Positions 1 to 7,600 of a DNA stretch of 7,782 bases are shown here, in pieces. The stretch spans positions 1-7,782 of the forward strand of contig JBEHXS010000125.1 in assembly GCA_048498575.1 (NCBI GenBank). Reading direction: 5' to 3'. Every line of letters begins with the position of its first letter. The first letter of the stretch is position 1. Position numbers and translations under genes: made by a program. Source of the DNA: DASZQY01 sp048498575. Lineage in GTDB: Bacteria > Pseudomonadota > Alphaproteobacteria > Rhizobiales > Kaistiaceae. A model generated the notes under the pieces. That model searched no databases. It was not told the DNA's origin and saw nothing but the letters and a program-made list of their open reading frames with translations.

Positions 1-1037
1 GTGCGACCCTGCTCCGTTCCCGCCTCGGCTGCGGGAATGAGGCGCGCCGGCTCGTTGGCGAAGCGGGTGATCTCGCCGGCGAGACGCGCGGCGGTGAGTT
101 CCGCCTGCTCGATCATCCAGCCGCCGCCGCCGGCGGCGAGCACGGTGGCGTTGGCCTTCTGGTCGTTGTCGAGGGCGTGCGGCAGCGGCACCAGGATCGC
201 GGGCCGGCCGATGACGGCAAGCTCGGCGCAGGTCGACGCGCCGGAGCGCGCGACGACGAGGTGCGCGGCGGCGATGCGCGCCGGCATGTCGGCGAAGAAC
301 GGCGCGAGTTCGGCTTTGACGCCGAGAAGATCGTAGGCCTGGCGGACGCGGGCGACGTCTTCGGCGCGGGCCTGCTGGGTAACCTCAAGCTGCAACTGGA
401 TTTCCTTTCCGAGGAGCGCGACCGTAGCCGGCATTATGTCGGAAAAGAAGCGGGCGCCCTGGCTGCCGCCGAAGACCAGAAGGCGGAAGGGCTGGTTCGG
501 TTGGCGCGCCGGATAGGGCACGGATGCGGCCTCCCGGACTGCGGGGCGGACAGGGTTGCCGGTCTGCACCGTCCGGACGGCGAACGCCTCGGCGCCGCCA
601 ACCTTCGCGAAGCTGGTGGCGATGCGCGTGACGCGGCCGGCGAGGAAACGGTTGGCGCGGCCGAGCACGGCGTTCTGTTCGTGGAGCACGGTCGGGATGC
701 CGGCGGTGGCGGCGGCGAGCATTGGTGGCACCGTGGGATAGCCGCCAAAACCGACTGCCACGGCAGGCCGGACACGGCGGAGCAGCAGGTGGGCCTGCAG
801 GAAGCCGACGCCCAGCGTCGCGACTGCCTTGGCGGCGGCTACCGGCTGGCGCGTGATGGTCGCCGACGACAGGTAGTGCACGGCCTCTGCCGGAAAGGCC
901 TGGCCGTAGGTCTCGACGCGGTGGTCGGTGGCGAGGTGGATGCGCCAGCCGCGCGCGGCAAGCGCGAGCGCCAGCGCCTCGGCCGGAAAGAGATGGCCGC
1001 CGGTGCCGCCGGCAGCGATCAGGACGGTGCCCGCCAA
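1..1037 (-). CDS. murG: MurG, lipid I:UDP-GlcNAc transferase, partial at 3' end
   Basis: Membrane-associated GT-B glycosyltransferase that adds GlcNAc to lipid I on the cytoplasmic face, forming lipid II, the substrate of FtsW. I see 345 residues before the reading frame runs off the left edge; since the family is about 355-375 aa, roughly 10-30 residues are missing. Motifs: GGTGGH (10-15), the first glycine loop; GFGGYPT (96-102); HEQN (119-122); GGSQGA (190-195), the glycine loop of the C-terminal domain; RSGASTCAEL (264-273), and PLPHALDNDQKANA just after it, which lie in the UDP-GlcNAc binding region. The start is placed at TTG (1037), 2 nt after the ftsW stop, giving MAGTVLIAAGGTGGH. No in-frame ATG or GTG lies nearby and the conserved strand begins five codons later, so the TTG is the most economical choice although the upstream Shine-Dalgarno is weak. 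In this order murC usually follows murG, but it is outside the window. Confidence 0.96.
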   Translation of the reverse strand, partial: MAGTVLIAAGGTGGHLFPAEALALALAARGWRIHLATDHRVETYGQAFPAEAVHYLSSATITRQPVAAAKAVATLGVGFLQAHLLLRRVRPAVAVGFGGYPTVPPMLAAATAGIPTVLHEQNAVLGRANRFLAGRVTRIATSFAKVGGAEAFAVRTVQTGNPVRPAVREAASVPYPARQPNQPFRLLVFGGSQGARFFSDIMPATVALLGKEIQLQLEVTQQARAEDVARVRQAYDLLGVKAELAPFFADMPARIAAAHLVVARSGASTCAELAVIGRPAILVPLPHALDNDQKANATVLAAGGGGWMIEQAELTAARLAGEITRFANEPARLIPAAEAGTEQGR

Positions 1038-1039
1038 AT

Positions 1040-2194
1040 TCAGGCCGCCGGCACGGGCGGCGCCACCACGAACGGCCGGGGGTTGCGCTTCGGTTCCGGC
1101 CGCCGCCGCGTGAAGGCCAGGAGCAGGCCCATGCCGAAGGCGACCGCGATCATCGACGAGCCGCCGTAGGAGATGAACGGCAGCGTCATGCCCTTGGCCG
1201 GCATGAGGTTGAGGTTGACCGCCATGTTGATGACCGACTGGACGCCGAACAGGATGACCAGACCGACGGTGGCCAGGCGCACGAACGGATCGGAGCTGAC
1301 CGCGCTTCGCGACAGGCCGCGGAAGACGATGACGGCGAAGACCGCGACCAGCGCCAGGCAAACGATGATGCCGAATTCCTCCGCCGCCACGGCGAAGATG
1401 AAGTCGGTATGCGCGTCCGGCAGCACCCGCTTGACGATGCCCTCGCCCGGCCCTTGCCCGAACCAGCCGCCGCGCAGGATGGAATCCAGCGCCTTGTCGA
1501 CCTGGAAGGTGTCGCCCGACGACGGCGACAGGAACTTGTCGATGCGCGCCGCGACGTGCGGCAGCATGGTGTAGGCGGCGGCGACACCGCCGACGCTGGC
1601 GACGACGAGCGCCGCGATCCACACGAGCGGCATGCCGGAGATGAAGAACAGCGACGCCCAGGCGATCGAGATCAGCATGGTCTGGCCGAAATCGGGCTCG
1701 GCGATGAGCAGCGACACGACGATGGCGAGAAGGATGACGGTGAACAGGTCGCCGTGGATATCGGGACGCAGCCGATGCTCGGCGAACAGCCAGGCGACGA
1801 CCACGACGAACGCCGGCTTCATGAATTCGGACGGCTGCAGCGAGATCATGGCGATGTTGATCCAGCGCCGCGAGCCCTTGACCTCGAAGCCCATGAACAG
1901 CGTCGCCAGCATCAGCGCGACCGAGATGGCGAGCACGATGAAGGCCGTGCGGCGGGCGCCGCGCGGCGTCAGGAACGAGGTCGCGATCATCACCGCGAGC
2001 GCCGGGAAGAAGAAGGCGACGTGGCGATCGAAGAAGTGGAAGGTGTCGTAGCCGAGACGCTCGGCGACCGCCGGCGAGCCGGCGAGCGACAGCACGATCC
2101 CGGCCAGCATCAGGACGATGGTGGCGCCGAGAATGTATTTGTCGATCGTCCACCACCATTCGGCGATCGGGCTGCGGTTGGTGCGGCTGACCAT
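1040..2194 (-). CDS. ftsW: FtsW, septal peptidoglycan glycosyltransferase (SEDS family)
   Basis: Polytopic membrane protein of the SEDS family that polymerises lipid II into septal glycan strands, acting with FtsI at the divisome. The protein is 384 aa with about ten hydrophobic segments, roughly at 20-40, 58-76, 82-102, 125-140, 150-166, 168-186, 189-210, 270-292, 305-325 and 338-362. Family motifs present: GSRRWINI (107-114) with LQPSE (119-123); AEPDFGQT (165-172); GGWFGQGPGEG (242-252); LPDAHTDFIFAVAAEEFG (258-275), where Asp264 matches the catalytic aspartate of the large extracytoplasmic loop; and GMTLPFISYGGSS (335-347). FtsW rather than RodA is supported by the AHTDFIFAVxxEE form, the GMTLPFISYGG motif, and the position between murD and murG. 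The N-terminus MVSRTNRSPIAEWWWTID is typical of Hyphomicrobiales FtsW. The short cytoplasmic C-terminal tail is basic and then proline-rich (RRRPEPKRNPRPF). Confidence 0.97.
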   Translation of the reverse strand: MVSRTNRSPIAEWWWTIDKYILGATIVLMLAGIVLSLAGSPAVAERLGYDTFHFFDRHVAFFFPALAVMIATSFLTPRGARRTAFIVLAISVALMLATLFMGFEVKGSRRWINIAMISLQPSEFMKPAFVVVVAWLFAEHRLRPDIHGDLFTVILLAIVVSLLIAEPDFGQTMLISIAWASLFFISGMPLVWIAALVVASVGGVAAAYTMLPHVAARIDKFLSPSSGDTFQVDKALDSILRGGWFGQGPGEGIVKRVLPDAHTDFIFAVAAEEFGIIVCLALVAVFAVIVFRGLSRSAVSSDPFVRLATVGLVILFGVQSVINMAVNLNLMPAKGMTLPFISYGGSSMIAVAFGMGLLLAFTRRRPEPKRNPRPFVVAPPVPAA

Positions 2195-3597
2195 CAGGCG
2201 GCCTCCCCTAGCATGCGGATTCCGTTGAGTTGACGGACGTAAGTGCGAAACGCATCGCCACGCTTCTCGAAATTCTGGAACTGGTCGAACGAAGCGCAGG
2301 CCGGCGAGAGCAGCACCACCGGATCGAGCGCGCCGCGATCGTCGGCGGCATCGGCGGCGGCGGCGGCGACCGCGTTCTGCAGCGTGCCGCACTTCATGTA
2401 CTGGACGCTGTTGCCAAGCGTGGCAGCGAACTCGTCGGTGGCTTCGCCGACGAGGTAGGCCTTGATGACGCGCGGGAAGTACGGCGCGAGGCTGCGGATG
2501 CCGCCGGCCTTCGGCCGCCCGCCGGCGATCCAGTAAACGCGCGGGAAGACGGCAAGCGCCTTGGCCGCGGCATCGGCGTTGGTCGCCTTGGAATCGTTGA
2601 CGAAGACGACGCGGCCGCGCCGGCCGACCTCTTCCATGCGGTGGGCCAGGCCGGCGAAGGTCGAGAGACCCTTGGCGATCTCGGCGTCGGAGATGCCGAG
2701 CGCGCGGCAGACGGCGACGGCGGCGACGGCGTTCTGGGCGTTATGGCTGCCGCGGAGCGTGGCGATGCCGGAGAGCGTGGCAAGCCGGGTGCTGGCGCCG
2801 CTTTCGGCAACGAAGATTTCGCTGCCCTCGGCATAGACGCCATCGGCGAGCGGCCGGCGGGCGGAGACGCGCACGACGGGCGTGCCGGCGCGCTGGATGC
2901 GATCGGCAATCGACTGCGTCCACTCGTCGTCGACCGCGATCACGGCGATGCCGGACTGGGCGACCAGCCGTTCCTTGATGCGCGCATAGGCGGCGAGCGT
3001 GCCGTGGCGATCGAGATGATCGGGCGAGACGTTAAGCAGCACGCCGACGGAGGGATCGATGCTGGGGGCGAGGTCGATCTGGAACGACGAGCACTCGACG
3101 ACGTGGAAGCGGCCGGTGCGCGGCGGCTCGAGCGAAAGGACAGCGCGCCCGATGTTGCCGCCCATTTCGACCTCGCGGCCGGTCGACGCGAGAAGATGCG
3201 CGATGAGCGCGGTCGTGGTCGACTTGCCGTTGGTGCCGGTAATGGCGACGAAGGGCGCGTTCGGCACGTTGCGGCGGCGCTCGCGGCAGAACAGCTCGAT
3301 GTCGCCGATGATCTCGATGCCGGCCGCCCGCGCGCTGACCACCGGCCACGCCGGCTTCGGATGGGTGAGCGGCACGCCGGGCGCGAGCACCAGCGCGGCG
3401 AAGCTCTGCCAGTCGGCGCTGCGCAAGTCGTCGACCGCGACGCCGGCAGAGACGGCCGCCTCGCGCGCCACGGCGCTATCGTCCCAGGCGGCGACGAGCG
3501 CGCCGCCGGCGACCAGCGCCCTGGCAGCGACCTGCCCGCTGCCGCCGAGGCCGAAGACGGCGACGTTCTTGCCCTTGAAGCTGGTGACGGGAATCAT
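2194..3597 (-). CDS. murD: MurD, UDP-MurNAc-L-alanine:D-glutamate ligase
   Basis: Cytoplasmic ATP-dependent ligase that adds D-glutamate to UDP-MurNAc-L-alanine, one step before MurE. The protein is 467 aa, slightly longer than the E. coli enzyme and usual for alphaproteobacteria. The N-terminal Rossmann-like domain carries VAVFGLGGSG (12-21). The central ATPase domain has P-loop GTNGKSTT (121-128), ECSSFQID (168-175), NVSPDHLDRH (189-198) and Lys208 in YARIKERL, the expected carbamylated lysine. The C-terminal domain has GSHNAQNA (283-290), FAGLAHRME (314-322), NDSKATN (334-340), GGRPKAGG (359-366) and SPACASFDQFQNFEKRGDAF (431-450). NDSKATN and SPACASFDQF are MurD-type motifs. The ATG is 10 nt after the mraY stop and gives the expected N-terminus. 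The TGA stop shares its A with the ftsW ATG (TGATG), which points to translational coupling. Confidence 0.97.
   Translation of the reverse strand: MIPVTSFKGKNVAVFGLGGSGQVAARALVAGGALVAAWDDSAVAREAAVSAGVAVDDLRSADWQSFAALVLAPGVPLTHPKPAWPVVSARAAGIEIIGDIELFCRERRRNVPNAPFVAITGTNGKSTTTALIAHLLASTGREVEMGGNIGRAVLSLEPPRTGRFHVVECSSFQIDLAPSIDPSVGVLLNVSPDHLDRHGTLAAYARIKERLVAQSGIAVIAVDDEWTQSIADRIQRAGTPVVRVSARRPLADGVYAEGSEIFVAESGASTRLATLSGIATLRGSHNAQNAVAAVAVCRALGISDAEIAKGLSTFAGLAHRMEEVGRRGRVVFVNDSKATNADAAAKALAVFPRVYWIAGGRPKAGGIRSLAPYFPRVIKAYLVGEATDEFAATLGNSVQYMKCGTLQNAVAAAAADAADDRGALDPVVLLSPACASFDQFQNFEKRGDAFRTYVRQLNGIRMLGEAA
2202..2209 (-). promoter_or_regulatory. Strong Shine-Dalgarno site of ftsW inside murD
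   Basis: AGGGGAGG lies 7 nt before the ATG at 2194, in the last codons of murD. This is the strongest ribosome-binding match in the window. It fixes the ftsW start and rules out an in-frame ATG at 2392 that would add 66 arginine-rich residues antiparallel to nothing but the murD reading frame. Confidence 0.85.
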
Positions 3598-3607
3598 GGC
3601 CGGGTCG

Positions 3608-3612
3608 TCACC
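3608..3612 (-). promoter_or_regulatory. Probable murD ribosome-binding site overlapping mraY stop
   Basis: GGTGA, complementary to part of the 16S rRNA tail, overlaps the mraY TGA stop and lies 10 nt before the murD ATG. It is a modest match, so this is a tentative call. Confidence 0.4.
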
Positions 3613-4693
3613 GCAGTTTCAGGCTGGAGAGGCCGATGAGGGCGAGCAGCACGGCGATGATCCAGAAACGGATCACGACCTGCGGCTCGGTCCAGCCCAT
3701 CGCCTCGAAGTGATGATGGATGGGCGCCATCTTGAAGACGCGCTTGCCCGTCAGGCGGAACGAGGCGACCTGAACGATGACCGACAGCGCCTCCAGCACG
3801 AAGAGGCCGCCGACGATGGCGAGCACGATCTCCTGCTTGATCGCCACCGCGACCGCGCCGAGCAGGCCGCCGAGCGCCAGCGACCCGGTGTCGCCCATGA
3901 AGATCGCGGCCGGCGGCGCGTTGAACCAGAGGAAGCCGAGGCCGGCGCCGAGCAGCGCACCGCAGACCACGGCGAGCTCGCCGGTGCCGGGCACGAGGTG
4001 AATCTGGAGGTAGTCGGCGAAGACGGCGTTGCCGGCGAGGTAGGCGATGAGGGCAAAGCTCGCCGCCGCGATCATGACCGGAACGATGGCGAGACCATCG
4101 AGGCCATCGGTGAGGTTCACGGCGTTGCCGGCGCCGACCATGACGAACACCGCGACCGGGACGAAGAACCAGCCGAGGTCGATGACCAGGTCCTTGAAGA
4201 AAGGGAACGTCAGCTCGGTGCCGAGCGGAGCGGCACTGACCCAGGCGACGAGGATAGCGGCGATGACCGCGATGACCGCCTCGATGGCGAGGCGCGCACG
4301 GCCGCTGTAGCCCGCGTTCTTGGCTTTGCTGACCTTGAGGTAGTCGTCATAGAAGCCGACGGCGCCGAAGCCGATGGTGACGAAGAGGACGATCCAGACG
4401 TAGGGGTTCGCCAGGTTCGCCCAGATCAGCACCGAGACGACGAGCCCGGCGAGGATCATGAGGCCGCCCATGGTCGGCGTGCCCTTCTTGGTCAGGAGAT
4501 GGTTCTGCGGACCATCCTCGCGGATGGGCTGGCCTTTGCCCTGGCGAACACGGAGCGCCGCGATCATCGACGGCCCGAACAGGAAGACAAACAGCAGCGC
4601 CGTCACCGTTGCCCCGGCCGTCCGGAACGTGATGTAGCGGAAGATGTTGAGGACCGAGAGGTGCTCACCGAGCTGGGCGAGGTAGTAGAGCAT
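3608..4693 (-). CDS. mraY: MraY, phospho-MurNAc-pentapeptide transferase
   Basis: Integral membrane enzyme that transfers phospho-MurNAc-pentapeptide from UDP to undecaprenyl phosphate on the cytoplasmic face, making lipid I. The 361-aa length matches the family (about 360). Family motifs are intact: KKGTPTMGGLM (69-79), FYDDYLK (114-120) with the aspartate pair at 116-117, NAVNLTDGLDGLA (190-202), NAPPAAIFMGDTGSL (258-272) with Asp268 as the expected magnesium-binding aspartate, and the histidine cluster PIHHHFE (324-330). About ten hydrophobic segments are visible, roughly at 23-45, 73-92, 98-115, 132-152, 172-190, 200-220, 236-256, 262-286, 288-310 and 338-358, as known for MraY. The start is 1 nt after the murF TAG and 10 nt after an AGGAA. 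The short tail ends SSLKLR, as is common in proteobacterial MraY. It takes the MurF product and supplies MurG. Confidence 0.98.
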   Translation of the reverse strand: MLYYLAQLGEHLSVLNIFRYITFRTAGATVTALLFVFLFGPSMIAALRVRQGKGQPIREDGPQNHLLTKKGTPTMGGLMILAGLVVSVLIWANLANPYVWIVLFVTIGFGAVGFYDDYLKVSKAKNAGYSGRARLAIEAVIAVIAAILVAWVSAAPLGTELTFPFFKDLVIDLGWFFVPVAVFVMVGAGNAVNLTDGLDGLAIVPVMIAAASFALIAYLAGNAVFADYLQIHLVPGTGELAVVCGALLGAGLGFLWFNAPPAAIFMGDTGSLALGGLLGAVAVAIKQEIVLAIVGGLFVLEALSVIVQVASFRLTGKRVFKMAPIHHHFEAMGWTEPQVVIRFWIIAVLLALIGLSSLKLR

Positions 4694-4694
4694 G

Positions 4695-6149
4695 CTAGGC
4701 CGTTTCCTGTTCCTGCTTGTCTTCGACGGCAGCTTTGGCAGGAGCAAAGCGGGCCTTGATCGCCTCGACGATGGCGCCGGTACGGCTGGCGTTCGAGCCC
4801 TTGATCATGACGACGTCGCCGGGGGCGAGCGCCTTCAGCACGAGCGGCGCGAGTTCGCTCGCGCTCTCGGCCCAGCCGCCGCGCTGATCGGCGGGCAGCA
4901 CGTCCCAGAGCGCGCGCATGAGCGGGCCGGCGAGGAACACGGTCTGCACGTCGGCGGCGGCGAGCGCTTCAGCGAGGCCGGCGTGGAGCCTGGCGCTGGT
5001 CTTGCCAAGCTCGCGCATGTCGCCCAGCACCGCGATGCGGCGGCCGGACTTCTCGGGGATCGCGTGACCGAGAAGCGCGATGGCGGCGGCCATCGACGCC
5101 GGATTGGCATTGTAGCTCTCGTCGATCAGCACGCCGCTGCCGCGCGGGAAGACGATGCGATGGCGCTCGCCCCTGCCCTTCGGCGGCTTCAGCGCAGCGA
5201 AGGCGAGGACGGCTTTCGTCATGTCGGCGCCGAGCAGCGAGACGGCGCCGAGCACGGCGATGGAATTCTGCACGAGATGGCGACCAGGGGCGCCGAGCTT
5301 GTAGGCCACGCGCTCGCCGAAGACGGTGGCCGAGACGCAACTGCATTCGGCCTTGAGGCTGATGAGATCGAGCCGGAGGTCGGCCTTCTTGTGCTCGCCG
5401 AAGGAATAGATGCGCTCGATGCCGGCTTCCCTGGCGAGTTTCGCCAGCAACGCGTAGTGCGGATTGTCGCGGTTGAGGATGACGGCGCCGCCCGGCACGA
5501 CGCCGAGGAAGATTTCCGCCTTGGCGCGGGCAATCGCCTTCACGTCCTTGAAGTATTCGAGATGCACCGGCTCGACGGTGGTGATGATCGCGACGTGCGG
5601 GCGGACCATCCGGACGAGCGGCTCGATCTCGCCGGCGTGGTTCATGCCGATCTCGAACACGCCGTACTTTGCCGAGACCGGCATGCGGGCGAGCGTCAGC
5701 GGCACGCCCCAGTGGTTGTTGAACGAGCCCGGCGAATAGTGCACCTCACCGTCCGGCGAAAGCGCCGTGGCGAGCATCTCCTTGGTGCCGGTCTTGCCGA
5801 CGCTGCCGGTGACCGCGACGATGCCGGCCGAGGACCGGGCCCGTGCCGCGACGCCGAGGCGGCCGAGCCCATCGAGCACGTCGTCGACGATGGTGAGGCA
5901 GCCTTTCGAGCGGCCGAGGCCGGCGAGCCGGCTGTCGGCGACGACCGCGGTCGCGGCACCCTTGGCGAGCGCCATGGTGGCGTAGTCGTGACCGTCGTGG
6001 ACATCGCCCTTGATGGCGAAGAAGGCATCGCCGGGCGCCAGCGAACGGGAATCGATCGAGATGCCGGTGACCGCATCGGGCGCCGCGCCCTGACGGCGGC
6101 CGCGCGTGGCCGCGAGGAAATCGTCGTAGATCCAGAGCGGCTCGCTCAC
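4695..6149 (-). CDS. murF: MurF, UDP-MurNAc-tripeptide:D-Ala-D-Ala ligase
   Basis: Cytoplasmic ATP-dependent ligase that adds the D-Ala-D-Ala dipeptide, completing the UDP-MurNAc-pentapeptide that MraY uses. From the GTG start it is 484 aa, close to the family norm. Visible motifs in order: SIDSR (31-35) in the N-terminal substrate domain; P-loop GSVGKT (115-120) followed by the MurF-type GTKEML; NNHWGVPLTL (144-153); EIGMNHAGEI (166-175); DESYNANPASM (343-353); GDMRELG (376-382); and KGSNASRTGAIVEAI (450-464). The combination of NNxxGVP, MNHxGEI and SYNANP separates MurF from the other Mur ligases. The start is GTG, read together with the murE stop as GTGA, so translation is probably coupled to murE. 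The last 15 or so residues (KAAVEDKQEQETA) form a charged, probably unstructured tail; its DNA also carries the mraY ribosome-binding site. It ends in TAG, while the other complete genes here end in TGA. Confidence 0.97.
   Translation of the reverse strand: MSEPLWIYDDFLAATRGRRQGAAPDAVTGISIDSRSLAPGDAFFAIKGDVHDGHDYATMALAKGAATAVVADSRLAGLGRSKGCLTIVDDVLDGLGRLGVAARARSSAGIVAVTGSVGKTGTKEMLATALSPDGEVHYSPGSFNNHWGVPLTLARMPVSAKYGVFEIGMNHAGEIEPLVRMVRPHVAIITTVEPVHLEYFKDVKAIARAKAEIFLGVVPGGAVILNRDNPHYALLAKLAREAGIERIYSFGEHKKADLRLDLISLKAECSCVSATVFGERVAYKLGAPGRHLVQNSIAVLGAVSLLGADMTKAVLAFAALKPPKGRGERHRIVFPRGSGVLIDESYNANPASMAAAIALLGHAIPEKSGRRIAVLGDMRELGKTSARLHAGLAEALAAADVQTVFLAGPLMRALWDVLPADQRGGWAESASELAPLVLKALAPGDVVMIKGSNASRTGAIVEAIKARFAPAKAAVEDKQEQETA
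4704..4714 (-). promoter_or_regulatory. Tandem Shine-Dalgarno-like AGGAA motifs before mraY
   Basis: Two AGGAA copies, at 4714-4710 and 4708-4704, lie in the last codons of murF (encoding Q-E-Q-E). The nearer copy is 10 nt from the mraY ATG at 4693. This supports that ATG over an in-frame ATG at 4747, which would add 18 non-conserved residues inside murF. Confidence 0.65.
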
Positions 6150-7600
6150 GCAGCCTCCTCGGCGCGGAGCGCGGTGACGGCGACCTCGCGATCGGAGAAC
6201 GGGATGACCGTCGTGCCGACAATCTGGCCGGTCTCGTGCCCCTTGCCGGCGACGCACAAGACGTCGCCGGCGTTGAGCATGGCGACGGCGTGGCGGATGG
6301 CGTCGCCGCGATCGCCGATCTCGACCGCGCCGGGCGCGCCGGCGATGACCGCCTTGCGGATCGCCGCGGCATTCTCCATGCGCGGATTATCGTCGGTGAC
6401 GATGATGACGTCGGCACCTTCGGCAGCGACGCGGCCCATGAGCGGACGCTTGCCGGGATCGCGATCGCCGCCGGCGCCGAAGACGACGACGAGGCGGGCG
6501 CGCGTCATCGGGCGGAGCGTGCCAAGCACGCTGACCAGCGCCTCGGGCTTGTGGGCGTAGTCGAGGAAGATCATGGCGCCATTGGCCTTGCGGCCGATGA
6601 GCTCGAGGCGGCCGGGCGCGCCGGTGAGATGCTCGAGCGCCGCGAAGGCGGTGTCGGCGTCGATGCCGGCGGCAATCGCGAGACCGGCGGCGACCAGCGC
6701 GTTCTCGGCCTGGAAGGCGCCGGCGAGCGGCAGCAGGACGTGACGCTCGCGGCCAAAGGCGCGGATGGTGAGGCGCTGGCGGAACTCGTCGGGCGCGAGC
6801 GCCGCGAGGCGGATCTCCTCGCCGGCGCGGCCGACGCGCGTCAGCGCGATGCCGCGGCTGCGGGCGATGGCGATGACGCGATCGGCATAAGGGCCGTCGC
6901 ATTCGACGACGGCGGTGCCGGAGGGCGGCAGCACCGTATCGAACAGGCGCATCTTGGCGGCGAAGTAGGCTTCGACGGTCGGGTGGTAATCGAGATGATC
7001 GCGGCCGAGGTTGGTGAAGCCCGCGGCGATGAGGCGGAGACCATCGACGCGGCGCTGGTCGAGCCCCTGGCTGGACGCTTCGATCGCGACGTGGCTGATG
7101 CCGTCGCGCGCGAGCTGGTCGAGGTCGCGGTGGAGCGCCACCGGATCGGGCGTCGTCATGGCGCCGTAGTGCGTGCCCTTGGCGGTGACGATGCCGAGGG
7201 TGCCGACGCTGGCGGCGTTCTTGCCGGCGAAGGCGAAGATCTGGCGGGCGAAATCGGCGACGGAGGTCTTGCCGCTGGTGCCGGTGACCGCGACGAGGTG
7301 CTCGGGCTGGCGCGGATAGAAGCGCGCCGCCATGAGGGCGAGCGCGCGCCGCGGATCGGCGGAACGGATGACCGGGACGGCGACCGCGATCTCGGCGCCC
7401 TCGGCGGCGAGCACGGCAACCGCGCCCCGGTCGGCGGCGTCGGCGGCATAGCGCGCGCCATCGAGGTGGCTGCCGGCAAGGGCGGCGAACAGGAAGCCCG
7501 GACCGGCGGCGCGGCTATCGGCCGTCAAACCCGCAACGGCAAGCGAGCCCGCGCCGGCGGGCAGCCGTACATCAGCCGGTGCGAGGTCCTGAAGCAGCAT
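6146..7600 (-). CDS. murE: MurE, UDP-MurNAc-L-Ala-D-Glu:meso-DAP ligase
   Basis: Cytoplasmic ATP-dependent ligase that adds the third stem-peptide residue to UDP-MurNAc-L-Ala-D-Glu. The protein is 484 aa, normal for the family. The N-terminal nucleotide-sugar domain has LTADSR at 25-30. The central ATPase domain has the P-loop TGTSGKTS (106-113), TTPDP (149-153), EASSQGL (174-180), NLGRDHLDYH (197-206), and Lys216 in YFAAKMRLF, the expected carbamylated lysine. The C-terminal domain has LDYAHKPEAL (346-355), GGDRDPGKR (377-385), DNPR (404-407) and GKGHE (452-456). DNPR is the established signature for meso-diaminopimelate rather than L-lysine as substrate. The ATG at 7600 is the only ATG, GTG or TTG between the in-frame stop at 7645-7643 and the conserved N-terminus. 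No strong Shine-Dalgarno precedes it (only GGAT about 12 nt upstream), unlike murF and ftsW. The 3' end overlaps the murF start by 3 nt. Confidence 0.97.
   Translation of the reverse strand: MLLQDLAPADVRLPAGAGSLAVAGLTADSRAAGPGFLFAALAGSHLDGARYAADAADRGAVAVLAAEGAEIAVAVPVIRSADPRRALALMAARFYPRQPEHLVAVTGTSGKTSVADFARQIFAFAGKNAASVGTLGIVTAKGTHYGAMTTPDPVALHRDLDQLARDGISHVAIEASSQGLDQRRVDGLRLIAAGFTNLGRDHLDYHPTVEAYFAAKMRLFDTVLPPSGTAVVECDGPYADRVIAIARSRGIALTRVGRAGEEIRLAALAPDEFRQRLTIRAFGRERHVLLPLAGAFQAENALVAAGLAIAAGIDADTAFAALEHLTGAPGRLELIGRKANGAMIFLDYAHKPEALVSVLGTLRPMTRARLVVVFGAGGDRDPGKRPLMGRVAAEGADVIIVTDDNPRMENAAAIRKAVIAGAPGAVEIGDRGDAIRHAVAMLNAGDVLCVAGKGHETGQIVGTTVIPFSDREVAVTALRAEEAA
6154..6160 (-). promoter_or_regulatory. 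Shine-Dalgarno site of murF inside murE
   Basis: GAGGAGG lies 4 nt before the GTG at 6149, within the last murE codons. It is the best ribosome-binding match near this junction and supports the GTG over the longer in-frame extension beginning with ATG at 6257, which would run 36 codons back into murE. Confidence 0.75.

Noticed and set aside
1040..2392. Longer FtsW beginning at an ATG at 2392.
   Set aside because: The additional 66 residues are arginine-rich, overlap murD, and have no family counterpart. The strong AGGGGAGG before 2194 fixes the shorter start.
1482..6053. GANTC methylation-type sites (at least 1482, 2218, 2591, 3591 and 6049), which could hint at CcrM/GcrA cell-cycle control; the one at 3591 overlaps the murD start.
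   Set aside because: All are inside coding sequence or at a gene start within the operon, not in a promoter-like setting, and their number is unremarkable for this length.
4692..6560. Long plus-strand open frame (about 620 codons) opposite murF and the end of murE; others at 2230-3639, 3059-4759 and 6236-7672.
   Set aside because: They lie antisense to genes with complete conserved motifs. Their peptides are rich in Arg, Ala, Gly, Asp and Glu with no recognisable domain, which is what the reverse complement of GC-rich coding DNA produces. No ribosome-binding or promoter signal supports them.
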